A stretch of 15,312 nucleotides of DNA from Dysgonamonadaceae bacterium (GCA_031287395.1 JAITTA010000023.1:1-15312), one strand, 5' to 3'; positions 1 through 7,916 are shown, counted from the stretch's first letter. Numbers and translations are program-made. Notes: generated from the sequence alone by a model not told the origin.

Positions 1-622
1 ACATTTTATATTTGTCCCATTCCGGCTTAAAACGATTCACATCTCCTGTCCCGGGACGAGCCTCCACATTAAAATCAGAGAATTTAATATCGTATTTCGG
101 AACTTCAATCTGGATGTAAGAACCCGGTTTGAAGTTCAAACGTTCCCCTTCGGGGAGTTTAACAACAAATTCTTTGATGAAAGAAGCTACATTATAATTC
201 GAAACAACCTTACATTCCCAGGTTTTGACGCCAAAGACTTCATCCGATACCCGGATTGACAAATCTTCCTTTACCTTGGTTTGACAACCCAACCTCCAGT
301 GGTCTTTAATTTGTTTTCTATTGAAAAATCCGGTTTCAGTCGGTAGAATTTCGCCTCCTCCTTCCATGACTTGGCATCGGCATTGTCCGCAAGTACCTCC
401 CCCTCCACAAGCGCTGGAAAGAAAAATTCCATTTACCTGTAACGTTGTCAGGAGAGTCCCGCCTATGGGAGATTCTATTTCTTTTTCCTCATTGATAACT
501 ATTTTAACATTACCTGAAGGTGTCAGTTTGCCTTTGGCATACAGTAAAACCAACACAAGCAATAAGGTAACAACAAGGAAAACCACTACACTGGCAACAA
601 TTGTCAAGCCTCCCGATATCAT
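1..622 (-). CDS. nqrF: Na+-translocating NADH:quinone reductase subunit F (partial, 3' end missing)
   Basis: NqrF is the electron-entry subunit: it takes hydride from NADH onto FAD and passes electrons through a [2Fe-2S] cluster into the membrane part of the complex. About 207 N-terminal residues are visible. Residues about 5-28 form a single membrane anchor. A plant-ferredoxin-like domain follows, with the cluster motif ACGGGGTCGQC and cysteines at about 72, 78, 81 and 113, matching the spacing in the Vibrio cholerae protein. The start of the FAD-binding domain is present, and the window edge falls shortly before the flavin-binding R-x-Y-S motif should appear, so the NADH-binding half is outside. 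The ATG at 622 begins 2 nt after the nqrE stop codon, so the gene is the last visible member of the nqr operon. Identity is very secure; only completeness is unknown. Confidence 0.96.
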   Translation of the reverse strand, partial: MISGGLTIVASVVVFLVVTLLLVLVLLYAKGKLTPSGNVKIVINEEKEIESPIGGTLLTTLQVNGIFLSSACGGGGTCGQCRCQVMEGGGEILPTETGFFNRKQIKDHWRLGCQTKVKEDLSIRVSDEVFGVKTWECKVVSNYNVASFIKEFVVKLPEGERLNFKPGSYIQIEVPKYDIKFSDFNVEARPGTGDVNRFKPEWDKYKM

Positions 623-624
623 AA

Positions 625-1245
625 TTAAATTTTTATTCCTGAAAAACTCATAAATCCTATTCCCATCAACGCAGTGATGATAAACGCAATACCCAATCCT
701 TTCAAAGGCTTAGGAATATCCGAATAGTTTAATTTTTCCCGGATTGCAGCCATTCCTACAATCGCAAGCAGCCAGCCAATTCCGGATCCGAGACCATATA
801 CAGTAGCAACTCCCACATTTGGGAACTCTTTTTGTTGCATAAACAATGAACCTCCGAGAATCGCACAGTTCACGGCAATTAACGGTAAAAAAATACCCAA
901 TGATGTATACAACGACGGGCTGAATTTTTCCACTACCATTTCTACCAATTGCACGAACGAAGCAATGACGGCAATGAAAATAATTAAACTGAGAAAACTC
1001 AAATCGACTTCGGCAAATTGAGGCCCTAACCATGTTAAAGCTCCCTGTTTAAGCACATAAACTTCCAACAGGTAGTTAAGCGGAAGTGTAGCCGCCAGCA
1101 CAAATACCACAGCAATCCCTAGTCCCATGGCTGTCTTCACATTTTTCGAAACTGCCAAAAACGAACACATCCCCAGGAAATAGGCAAAAATCATATTGTC
1201 TATGAAGATGGAACGGACGAATGTACTTAATATATCCTGCATCAT
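625..1245 (-). CDS. nqrE: Na+-translocating NADH:quinone reductase subunit E
   Basis: NqrE is a polytopic inner-membrane subunit that pairs with NqrD in inverted orientation; together they hold an intramembrane iron-sulfur centre and form part of the electron path coupled to Na+ movement. The 206-residue product has the family length and about six hydrophobic segments. The N-terminal half-helix motif FLGMCSFLAVS carries Cys27, and PLIAVNCAILGG carries Cys127; both correspond to the conserved iron-ligand cysteines of the family. Two consecutive ATG codons exist (1245 and 1242). The second aligns better with the Vibrio N-terminus, so the first residue is uncertain. The gene lies 4 nt after nqrD and 2 nt before nqrF. 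It could be confused with the paralogue RnfA, but its place in a complete nqrA-F order settles it. Confidence 0.97.
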   Translation of the reverse strand: MMQDILSTFVRSIFIDNMIFAYFLGMCSFLAVSKNVKTAMGLGIAVVFVLAATLPLNYLLEVYVLKQGALTWLGPQFAEVDLSFLSLIIFIAVIASFVQLVEMVVEKFSPSLYTSLGIFLPLIAVNCAILGGSLFMQQKEFPNVGVATVYGLGSGIGWLLAIVGMAAIREKLNYSDIPKPLKGLGIAFIITALMGIGFMSFSGIKI

Positions 1246-1249
1246 TCTT

Positions 1250-1876
1250 TTATTTCTCTTGTAAATCTTTATCTTTTGCTCTCTGAACCCAGATAATACA
1301 TGCTACGACAATCAATGCCATCGGAGGAAGGATCATCAGGCCGTTATTCGAATAACCCATATCATAGAAAGATTGTGGAATTACCTGAAAACCCAATAAA
1401 GTTCCCGAACCGAATAATTCCCGGAAAAATCCGACGATTATCAGGATTATGCCATACCCCAAGCCATTACCGGCCCCGTCGAGGAAGGAAGGCCACGGTT
1501 TATTTCCTAAAGCAAATGCTTCCAAACGACCCATTACAATACAATTTGTAATGATCAATCCGATAAATACGGAAAGTTGCTTACTGACATCGTAAGCAAA
1601 AGCTTTCAAAATTTCATTGACAATTGTGACCAAAGTTGCAACTACCACCAATTGAACGATTATCCGGATTCGTGACGGAATAGTATTCCTCAACAACGAA
1701 ATGACCAGATTGGAGAATGCCGTCACAACAGTTACCGAAAGCGCCATCACAATGGAAGGCTCCAATTTACTGGTAACCGCCAATGCGGAACAAATACCCA
1801 ACATCTGTACTGTAATCGGATTATCTTTCCCTAACGGACCTAACAATATTAATTTATTCTTTTCAGAAAGACCCAT
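1250..1876 (-). CDS. nqrD: Na+-translocating NADH:quinone reductase subunit D
   Basis: NqrD is the membrane partner of NqrE, homologous to RnfE. The product has 208 residues, close to the usual 210, with about six membrane segments. Cys29 (in QMLGICSALAVTSKLEP) and Cys112 (in GLIITNCIVMGRLEAFA) sit at the same numbers as the two iron-ligand cysteines of the Vibrio cholerae subunit. The highly conserved GNGLGYGIILI stretch is also present near residue 135. The gene starts 64 nt after nqrC, the only real gap inside the operon; I see no clear promoter or terminator in that AT-rich gap, so co-transcription is likely. Confidence 0.97.
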   Translation of the reverse strand: MGLSEKNKLILLGPLGKDNPITVQMLGICSALAVTSKLEPSIVMALSVTVVTAFSNLVISLLRNTIPSRIRIIVQLVVVATLVTIVNEILKAFAYDVSKQLSVFIGLIITNCIVMGRLEAFALGNKPWPSFLDGAGNGLGYGIILIIVGFFRELFGSGTLLGFQVIPQSFYDMGYSNNGLMILPPMALIVVACIIWVQRAKDKDLQEK

Positions 1877-1940
1877 ACTATTTAGAATAAAAAAATGAAG
1901 AGGTTGAAAATAACATTCCTTTCATCTTTGGTAATTATTT

Positions 1941-2633
1941 TTATTTTTTCAAAAACTCATGATATGCTCCTATACTGTTCGATAACATCGCATCCACTCC
2001 CTGACTGGTGATGGTGCCTCCGGAGATTCCATCGACATAGTCTTTTCCCTGAGCAATTTTTCCGGGTTTTACAATGGCAATGGAAACAAATTGACCTTCA
2101 TGATTAAAGAATTTTTTTCCTATAAATTCTTTTCCGAAGGCAGGTTTATCAATTTCGGCCCCCAATCCCGGAGTTTCTCCGGCATGGCCGAATGAGGCTC
2201 CATAAACCGTATTTTTATCATCGTTCAAGGCCATAAAACCCCAGATAGGACCCCAAAGTCCTGTCCCTCTCATCGAAAGGATGTATTTCTTTTTACCATC
2301 GATCATCGCTTCGTAAACCGGGTATTTCCGTTCGGACTCCGGTTTATTCAATTCTTCCGCCGGTTCTGTCACAAAAGCATCTCCTTCGATCTTTTCACCT
2401 TTAACATTTACAACATATGAGTCTGTTATCAGCTTTTTATATTCCATTTCCGCATTCGCACCTGTCGTCGTTACATGGAGAGACCCCAATATTTGTTGCA
2501 TCTTATCTATTGCCTCATTTTTAGCCTGTTGCGGCCTTAAAGTCTGAGAAACAAATGCAAGGGCCACCGCTACCAGAATTACGACTATCGAAGCATAAAC
2601 GAGTGTATATGAATTGCCTTCCTTGTTCATCAT
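1941..2633 (-). CDS. nqrC: Na+-translocating NADH:quinone reductase subunit C (covalent FMN subunit)
   Basis: NqrC carries a covalently bound FMN and sits between NqrF and the membrane subunits in the electron path. The 230-residue product has one N-terminal membrane helix (about residues 8-31) and a large periplasmic FMN-binding domain. The flavinylation motif is SGGTIT (S204 to T209), fitting the S-G-[AG]-T-x-T pattern in which the last threonine carries FMN by a phosphoester bond. GLWGPIWGFMAL and HAGETPGLGAEI are further family signatures. The ATG at 2633 overlaps the nqrB stop by 4 nt (ATGA), indicating translational coupling; a second ATG follows at once. Flavin attachment normally needs an ApbE flavin transferase, which is not in the window. 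Confidence 0.97.
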   Translation of the reverse strand: MMNKEGNSYTLVYASIVVILVAVALAFVSQTLRPQQAKNEAIDKMQQILGSLHVTTTGANAEMEYKKLITDSYVVNVKGEKIEGDAFVTEPAEELNKPESERKYPVYEAMIDGKKKYILSMRGTGLWGPIWGFMALNDDKNTVYGASFGHAGETPGLGAEIDKPAFGKEFIGKKFFNHEGQFVSIAIVKPGKIAQGKDYVDGISGGTITSQGVDAMLSNSIGAYHEFLKK

Positions 2634-3847
2634 ATTTTCCCTCTATTATCAGATTGAGCAACTACGCGTTTCAAACGCTTCCTGATATTGGCTTCTATTA
2701 CATAGAAATCAATTAACGGAGCAAAAGAATTCATTAACAGGATCGAAAGCATCATTCCTTCCGGATAACCGGGATTCAACACACGTATTAACACGGCAAA
2801 CAATCCGACCAGAAATCCGAAGATGTATTTTCCGGTTTCGGTACGCGCCGATGTCACCGGATCGGTAGCCATAAAAACCGCTCCAAAAGCAAAACCTCCC
2901 AGCATAATATGTTCATAAGGTTTGATCAACATCCCCGGAGTAGTACCTATAGCATTGAATATCAAAGATGTAATAATCCCTCCAAAGAACACGAACCCCA
3001 TGGTTTTCCAACTGGCTACGCCGGTGACCAGTAAAAAAACGGCTCCTATCAAAATTGCCAGTTTTGAAGTTTCACCGATAGATCCGGGAATTAATCCGAA
3101 AAACATATCCCACAAACTCAATGGATTCCCCAATACATCGGTCACCTGAACCGGACCCGAAGCAGCCGCAGTGATCTGTCCCAGGGGAGTCGCTCCTGAA
3201 AAGGCATCGACTACCTGTCCCGAACCCATCCCCAAAACATTGCCTGTACGTACAAATACCAGATCTCCGGACATTTTAGACGGATATGCAAAAAATAGAA
3301 AAGCTCGTGTGACAAGCGCGACATTCCAGATATTATAACCGGTTCCACCGAATACTTCTTTGGCGAATATCACTGCGAAAGCAGTAGCAACCGCAATCAT
3401 CCACAAGGGGGTATCCACAGGAACTATCAACGGAATCAACATCCCCGAAACCAGAAACCCTTCCTGGATCTCGTGCCCTTTCCATTGTGCAACGACAAAT
3501 TCAATTCCCAACCCCACAACATAAGAGACTACAACAACAGGGAATACTGCCAGAAAGCCGAACAGAAAAGTATTCCAGAAGCCGGGATTCTGTCCGATAG
3601 CCAGATAGTGTTGGTATCCTGTATTGTACATCCCGAACAACAACGCCGGAATCAATGCGATAATGACAAAAGTCATCGTTCGTTTGGAATCTACCGCATC
3701 ATGAATATGTACACCGGACTTCGACGTTTTATTCGGGACAAACAGGAAGGTTTCAAATCCATCGAACACAGCATGAAACATGTCCAGTTTTCCTCCTTTT
3801 TCAAAGTTGGGCTTGATCTTATCCAAATAATTCCGTAGAAACTTCAT
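2630..3847 (-). CDS. nqrB: Na+-translocating NADH:quinone reductase subunit B
   Basis: NqrB is the large membrane subunit, with a covalent FMN, a riboflavin site and the main Na+ pathway. It is homologous to RnfD. The product has 405 residues with about ten hydrophobic segments. The FMN attachment motif VDAFSGATPLG is present, with the modified threonine at about residue 220. The strongly conserved segment around residues 135-187 (GMLIPLIVPVDTPLW, then AKEVFGGTGYNIWN and TRAFLFFAYP) is intact. Its start overlaps the nqrA stop by 4 nt, and its stop overlaps the nqrC start by 4 nt. No damage is visible. Confidence 0.97.
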   Translation of the reverse strand: MKFLRNYLDKIKPNFEKGGKLDMFHAVFDGFETFLFVPNKTSKSGVHIHDAVDSKRTMTFVIIALIPALLFGMYNTGYQHYLAIGQNPGFWNTFLFGFLAVFPVVVVSYVVGLGIEFVVAQWKGHEIQEGFLVSGMLIPLIVPVDTPLWMIAVATAFAVIFAKEVFGGTGYNIWNVALVTRAFLFFAYPSKMSGDLVFVRTGNVLGMGSGQVVDAFSGATPLGQITAAASGPVQVTDVLGNPLSLWDMFFGLIPGSIGETSKLAILIGAVFLLVTGVASWKTMGFVFFGGIITSLIFNAIGTTPGMLIKPYEHIMLGGFAFGAVFMATDPVTSARTETGKYIFGFLVGLFAVLIRVLNPGYPEGMMLSILLMNSFAPLIDFYVIEANIRKRLKRVVAQSDNRGKI

Positions 3848-5208
3848 TTCATTTCATTATATAGTAAATCCAATCCTTTTCTTACAATACTCTGGAGCTC
3901 GATTTTTGACGTATCCACGAACTCACACAAGGCAAAATCCTCAGGAATCACTTCATAAATTCCCAAATTTTCCATTTTATCAATGTCAAATGCAATAATG
4001 GCTTTCAGGAGAAACTCAGGGAATATATCCATCGGGAATACTTTATCGTACTCATTGGACATGATCATTGCCCGTTTACCCCCTTTAATCCGGGCATCCA
4101 GCACAAATTCTTTTCCGGTTAACCTGCGGATAAACCTGGAAGGAAAGGTACAACTATTGGAAAATTTGTTGAAACCAAGGCTGGCCCATCCTAAGAATTC
4201 ACTGGTTTCCGAACCTTCCGGAATAACGGTAATCTGATTGTCAAACGCGTGCAGGTGACCTTCGGTATCAATCCTTGTTCCCGTAAGCACATTTCCGCTG
4301 ATGTAGCGAAGAGCAATCCCTTCCGTAGTATTATTTTCCACCAGATTTTTAATTGAAACGCCAGGCAACATCCGGTGATATCCGGTTTTTTTCACCTCAG
4401 AACCGCATAATGCCACTAAACGCGTAAAATCGGCAATTCCTTTATTGAATAACCTTCCAATAAATAGTACATCCGACGGGTCGATCGTCCAGACAATTTC
4501 TCCTTTATTAATCGGTTTGATATGATTGATCTGGACACCTACATTCCCAACCGGATGCGGTCCTTCGAAACGGATTTGTTCCACATTCCGGGCCTTGTTC
4601 AATGCCGGGATATTACAATCCGCATGTATTCCCAGGTAAACTTTTCCCGGGGTAAGTTGGGCCAATGCATCCAAACCGGTCTGGAAATCAGCCTCCTGAT
4701 CTTTCAAAATCAATTCCAAAGAAGGAGCCAAAGGGGCAGAATAAATTCCGGAGATAAAAATATCCCGTGGGACATCCGACGGGCAGGCTCCATAGCCATA
4801 AGGACGTTGTCTGATAAAGGGGAAAATACCTGCCTCACAAAGTTGTTTCCTGATCTCTTCTGCAGTTAATTGCAATACATTTTTTTTTTCGAAATCCCGG
4901 TATTCCATTTCTTTATCAACAGAAATAACAATACAAAGTAATTTTCTCTTTTCTCCCCGGTTTACAGAAACAATTTCCCCACTCACTGGCGATACGATTT
5001 TGATGTCCGGATCATTTTTATCATACAGAATCATGGTTCCTGCAGACACCTGATCTCCCTGTTTTACTGCAATTTTAGGAGAAAACCCCGTAAAATCGTC
5101 AGGAAAAATGGTATAATAACCGGATTGGACAGGCTGCAATATCATCATTTCCGGTTTCCCTTTTAAATTGATGTCCAAGCCTCTGTTAATCTTTATTGCC
5201 TGATTCAT
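3844..5208 (-). CDS. nqrA: Na+-translocating NADH:quinone reductase subunit A
   Basis: NqrA is the cytoplasmic peripheral subunit that is clamped to NqrB and contributes to quinone reduction, which in Bacteroidales would mean menaquinone. The product has 454 residues, normal for the family. It has an N-terminal barrel-sandwich (biotinyl-like) hybrid region around residues 35-90, with KIVSPVSGEIVSVNRGEKR, as in RnfC and NqrA proteins. Other family stretches are RQRPYGYGACPSDVPRDIFISG in the middle and FPSRFIRRLTGKEF near the C-terminus. The ATG at 5208 gives a typical N-terminus (NRGLDINLKGKP). It is the first gene of the operon, read away from a divergent sigma-factor operon, with a candidate Bacteroidota promoter about 35 nt upstream. 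Confidence 0.97.
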   Translation of the reverse strand: MNQAIKINRGLDINLKGKPEMMILQPVQSGYYTIFPDDFTGFSPKIAVKQGDQVSAGTMILYDKNDPDIKIVSPVSGEIVSVNRGEKRKLLCIVISVDKEMEYRDFEKKNVLQLTAEEIRKQLCEAGIFPFIRQRPYGYGACPSDVPRDIFISGIYSAPLAPSLELILKDQEADFQTGLDALAQLTPGKVYLGIHADCNIPALNKARNVEQIRFEGPHPVGNVGVQINHIKPINKGEIVWTIDPSDVLFIGRLFNKGIADFTRLVALCGSEVKKTGYHRMLPGVSIKNLVENNTTEGIALRYISGNVLTGTRIDTEGHLHAFDNQITVIPEGSETSEFLGWASLGFNKFSNSCTFPSRFIRRLTGKEFVLDARIKGGKRAMIMSNEYDKVFPMDIFPEFLLKAIIAFDIDKMENLGIYEVIPEDFALCEFVDTSKIELQSIVRKGLDLLYNEMK

Positions 5209-5242
5209 GGAATAAAAAAGATAATATAGTCAGAAACAATTG

Positions 5243-5250
5243 CAAAGGTA
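5243..5250 (-). promoter_or_regulatory. Candidate -7 element for the nqr operon
   Basis: On the minus strand the sequence TACCTTTG, followed by C, fits the Bacteroidota primary sigma -7 consensus TAnnTTTG(Y). It lies about 35 nt before the nqrA start codon. A clear -33 TTTG is not visible; that area is a T-rich run. Position and motif fit support it; the missing -33 box limits confidence. Confidence 0.5.
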
Positions 5251-5283
5251 ATAAAAAAAGTTCTAAAAAAATATGGTAGTTCC

Positions 5284-5294
5284 TGCAACGTTTT
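5284..5294 (+). promoter_or_regulatory. Possible ECF-type -35-like element before the sigma gene
   Basis: TGCAACGTTTT lies about 40 nt before the ATG of the sigma gene. An AAC followed by a T-rich run is typical of ECF sigma -35 elements, and many ECF operons control their own expression. No convincing matching -10 is visible at the usual distance, so this is only a candidate. Confidence 0.25.
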
Positions 5295-5331
5295 GTATCT
5301 TCACCCATTTAATGATTGGTATGTATTACAA

Positions 5332-5883
5332 ATGAGTGAAACAGAGCTAATAAGAAAGTGCAAAGCTGGAGACAACATTGCACGTAGAAAGCTTTATGAA
5401 ACCTACTCACGGCAAATGATGGCCATTTGCTACCGCTATACAGGCGACAGAATGGCATCTGAAGATATATTGCATGACGGATTCATCAAGGTTTTTGTTT
5501 CTATTTGTTCATTTGATTACAGGGGCGAGGGTTCTTTGAAAGCTTGGATCAGCCGGATATTTGTCAATGCGTCGTTGGAATATTTAAGGAAGAATGAGCC
5601 GATCAGGAACAGTTCTTCTATTGAAGAATGGAAAGAACCGGATGCTGATGTGAAAGATGAAGAAATGGAACAAATCCCCAATCAGGTTCTGATGGAATTC
5701 ATTTCCCAACTCCCGGAAGGATACCGTACCGTATTTAATATGTATACTTTGGAAGAAATGTCGCATAAAGAAATCGGAAACGTACTGGGTATTAATGAAG
5801 CTTCATCCCGGTCACAACTCTCACGGGCAAAAGCAATACTGGTTAAAAAGATTCAAGATTATATAAAGAAAAATGAAAAGTAA
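5332..5883 (+). CDS. RNA polymerase ECF (extracytoplasmic function) sigma-70 factor
   Basis: This is a 183-residue ECF sigma factor that would direct RNA polymerase to a stress- or envelope-response regulon. Region 2 covers about residues 10-88, with the core-binding and -10 recognition stretch around ASEDILHDGFIKVF and LKAWISRIFVNASLEYLRK. A short acidic linker (about 98-115) follows. Region 4 spans about residues 117-172, with LPEGYRTVFNMYTLEEMSHKE leading into the helix-turn-helix IGNVLGINEASSRSQLSRAKAIL. I chose the ATG at 5332 because residues MSETELIRKCKAGD match usual ECF N-termini; a TTG at 5293 would add 13 atypical residues. It overlaps the next gene by 11 nt, so the two are almost certainly co-expressed as a sigma/anti-sigma pair. 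The specific ECF subgroup cannot be assigned by eye. Confidence 0.94.
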   Translation: MSETELIRKCKAGDNIARRKLYETYSRQMMAICYRYTGDRMASEDILHDGFIKVFVSICSFDYRGEGSLKAWISRIFVNASLEYLRKNEPIRNSSSIEEWKEPDADVKDEEMEQIPNQVLMEFISQLPEGYRTVFNMYTLEEMSHKEIGNVLGINEASSRSQLSRAKAILVKKIQDYIKKNEK

Positions 5884-7153
5884 AAGTGACATATTGAATA
5901 AACATGTCCGTGAACGACTGAAAGATTTTGAACAATCGGTTCCGGATAACCTCTGGGAGATCATTGAAGAAGATCTGGTCCATTCTGAGAATATCTTCCG
6001 GAAAAGAATTTTGTGGCAAAGGCTTTCCATTGCCGCTTCTTTTCTTTTAGTGCTCACTCTGGGGACTCTCTTTTTCTTAGACCATGAAGAAAGAAACCCA
6101 ATGTTGACGGAAAAGAAAATTGAACTATCGGAAATGAAATCCGATCCGGTATTACTGGCAGAAAAAAATGATCCTGTAGTCAGCAATCCGGAAACAGATA
6201 ATAAACTCAAACAACCGGTAGTCTATTCTTCCAAAAAGTATTCCTGCCATATCGAAAAAGGTGAGACAGAAGAAGCAACAGATGTAACGGAACCGGTTAC
6301 CGGAATTGAATCTCAACATCCTTTCGAATCTGAGAAAAAGAAACCGGAAGAAGAAAAGTCGGAACCAACCCGGCCGGTCCGGAACTCTTCTGCTTTTTAT
6401 GAGGATGTCAAAACGGCAGACAACTGTTTATGGCGTGACGCTTCCGGGAAAAAGAAAAAAAACAAGGGTATTTCTTATGCTTTGGCATTCGGTAATTCCG
6501 GTAATTTTAAAAATGAAATTCAACAATCAAACAAAGGATATTACAATGAATTTCAAAATTATACGAGTCCTTCACTGAGCCATCCGTCTATTTTTGCCGA
6601 CCTGACAAAACAAGAATTAACAAACAATAAAACAAACAATTATACTTCCTCCCAGACCGACTATAATCATGATTTTCCGATATCGGTGGGTCTTACGGTA
6701 AGAAAACAATTTTCCGATGCCTTTGCCATGGAAACCGGCTTGGTCTATACCCATCTTTCATCAAAAGGGACAATCAGATCGACAACTCCGGTAATTACAA
6801 ATAATACCAGCCTGAATTATCTTGGAATTCCTGTAAAAGCAGTCTATTCCCTTTTTGAGAACAACCGATTCTCTGTTTATGCTTCAGCCGGGGGAATGGT
6901 CGAAAAATCAATTGCAGGAAAATTTAAAACCAATACTAACAACAAAATCATAACCGAAGATCTGAATGTAAAAGAACTTCAATGGTCTGTTTCGGGAGCG
7001 GTTGGCATCAATTATCAACTTGTAGGCCGTCTGGGTCTGTTCGTGGAACCCGGAGCCAGTTATTATTTCGATGATGGAACCGATGTTATGACAATCCGGA
7101 AGGATCAACCGCTAAGTTTTACATTACAGGGAGGATTACGGTTGACGTATTAA
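5873..7153 (+). CDS. Dma-like anti-sigma factor: inner-membrane helix plus outer-membrane beta-barrel
   Basis: This 426-residue protein is the likely regulator of the sigma factor it overlaps. Residues 1-48 are cytoplasmic and polar, with SVPDNLWEIIEEDL, a short segment typical of sigma-binding N-termini in Bacteroidota. A hydrophobic helix covers about residues 50-69 (LSIAASFLLVLTLGTLFF). A long charged periplasmic linker with Glu/Lys/Pro-rich stretches (EKKKPEEEKSEP) runs to about 195. From there to the end is an outer-membrane beta-barrel of the OMP_b-brl type, with alternating strands such as FAMETGLVYTHLS, FSVYASAGGMVEKS and LGLFVEPGASYYF, ending in GLRLTY with a terminal aromatic residue. 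There is no cleavable signal peptide. The order of parts matches the dual membrane-spanning anti-sigma factors (Dma) reported in Bacteroides thetaiotaomicron, where they affect outer-membrane vesiculation. That function here is inference; the architecture is seen directly. Confidence 0.85.
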   Translation: MKSKSDILNKHVRERLKDFEQSVPDNLWEIIEEDLVHSENIFRKRILWQRLSIAASFLLVLTLGTLFFLDHEERNPMLTEKKIELSEMKSDPVLLAEKNDPVVSNPETDNKLKQPVVYSSKKYSCHIEKGETEEATDVTEPVTGIESQHPFESEKKKPEEEKSEPTRPVRNSSAFYEDVKTADNCLWRDASGKKKKNKGISYALAFGNSGNFKNEIQQSNKGYYNEFQNYTSPSLSHPSIFADLTKQELTNNKTNNYTSSQTDYNHDFPISVGLTVRKQFSDAFAMETGLVYTHLSSKGTIRSTTPVITNNTSLNYLGIPVKAVYSLFENNRFSVYASAGGMVEKSIAGKFKTNTNNKIITEDLNVKELQWSVSGAVGINYQLVGRLGLFVEPGASYYFDDGTDVMTIRKDQPLSFTLQGGLRLTY

Positions 7154-7168
7154 TTCAATATGAGATAT

Positions 7169-7190
7169 AAAATGATGTACAATCATTTTT
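7169..7190 (+). terminator. AT-rich stem-loop after the sigma/anti-sigma operon
   Basis: An 8-bp perfect inverted repeat (AAAATGAT, loop GTACA, ATCATTTT) begins 16 nt after the stop codon at 7153 and ends in a run of five T. It is a plausible weak intrinsic terminator. The stem is AT-rich, which lowers confidence. Confidence 0.45.
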
Positions 7191-7299
7191 AATGCCTGAC
7201 AAATGTTTCGGGGTTATCCTTATTAAAAAACGCCTTATTTCTTTCTTCATTCTTATAATTCCGGATTTCCCGTTTTTCGAAAATTTTTAGTATAATTTC

Positions 7300-7327
7300 T
7301 TTGTAATTAAAAAAATTGTTATATTTG
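7300..7327 (+). promoter_or_regulatory. Candidate Bacteroidota promoter (TTTG ... TATATTTG)
   Basis: TATATTTG at 7320-7327 fits the TAnnTTTG -7 consensus, and TTTG at 7300-7303 could be the -33 box. The 16-nt spacer is shorter than the usual 19-21. If active it would give a leader of nearly 600 nt in front of the gene at 7917, carrying the inverted repeat, the AG tract and the tandem arrays. Confidence 0.35.
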
Positions 7328-7435
7328 TAAAATAAAACAGCCACATCTTAGTCGTTATTTTATAAATTTTTTTATATAACTTTTTAGATATATCATAAAT
7401 GACGTATATTTTCTCTCATTTTTCAGGTTTGTTTT

Positions 7436-7465
7436 TGACAAAATTTAACATGCTGAATTTTGTCA
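7436..7465. repeat. Inverted repeat with 12-nt arms and 6-nt loop
   Basis: TGACAAAATTTA (7436-7447) and TGAATTTTGTCA (7454-7465) are inverted copies with one mismatch, separated by ACATGC. Six T follow at 7471-7476, so on the plus strand it could act as a terminator or attenuator hairpin. Its near-palindromic form would also suit a dimeric DNA-binding protein. There is no gene end close by, which makes a simple terminator role less obvious. Confidence 0.7.
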
Positions 7466-7480
7466 GTTCGTTTTTTATCT

Positions 7481-7516
<36 letters not shown>

Positions 7517-7790
7517 AACCTAGCCTCACCCGCGCGTCAATATAATCATTATTTCTTTAAAAACAAAGCCACTGCAGGGATGGAATATACTCCGTCTCTA
7601 CGATTTATTTTTGCCGATTTCCCCAGCATTATTTCCTTTTTTTTATTAAAAAAACCAATACTCCCGTTTGTGAAAATAGGGCTTGGTATGTTTATTCAAA
7701 ATAAAAAGTTGCATGTATGTGTTTGTAAATGTTTGGGGGAAAAATGTTTGGGGAACGGCGAAAATTTGCAGGGAGGTATACAGTGGTTAT

Positions 7791-7840
7791 ACGATGGTTA
7801 TAGGGAGTTACAAGTAGTTACAGGGAGTTATAGGGAGTTA
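7791..7840. repeat. Tandem array of five degenerate 10-bp units ending in GTTA
   Basis: Five consecutive decamers (ACGATGGTTA, TAGGGAGTTA, CAAGTAGTTA, CAGGGAGTTA, TAGGGAGTTA) keep an exact 10-bp period, about one helical turn. A related GTTA sits 11 bp further upstream. The array lies 77-126 nt before the start codon at 7917. Function is unknown. Confidence 0.8.
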
Positions 7841-7853
7841 CGGCGACGGTACA

Positions 7854-7877
7854 CGGTCTTACAGTCTTACGGTCTTC
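7854..7877. repeat. Tandem array of three 8-bp units
   Basis: CGGTCTTA, CAGTCTTA and CGGTCTTC follow each other without gaps, 14 nt after the 10-bp array and 39 nt before the start codon at 7917. Function is unknown. Confidence 0.7.
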
Positions 7878-7916
7878 AAAAACACATAACATAATTAATT
7901 TTTTAATTTTATTAAC

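Noticed and set aside
321..653. Plus-strand open frame opposite the start of nqrF and the end of nqrE
   Set aside because: The minus strand carries clear, motif-bearing nqr genes here; the plus frame has no plausible protein features.
5293..5331. Extended TTG start for the sigma factor
   Set aside because: It would add 13 residues unlike ECF N-termini; the ATG at 5332 gives the expected start.
7580..7894. Open frame of 104 codons in the intergenic region
   Set aside because: Its second half is the translation of the short tandem repeats, it has no recognisable domain, and base use there does not look coding.
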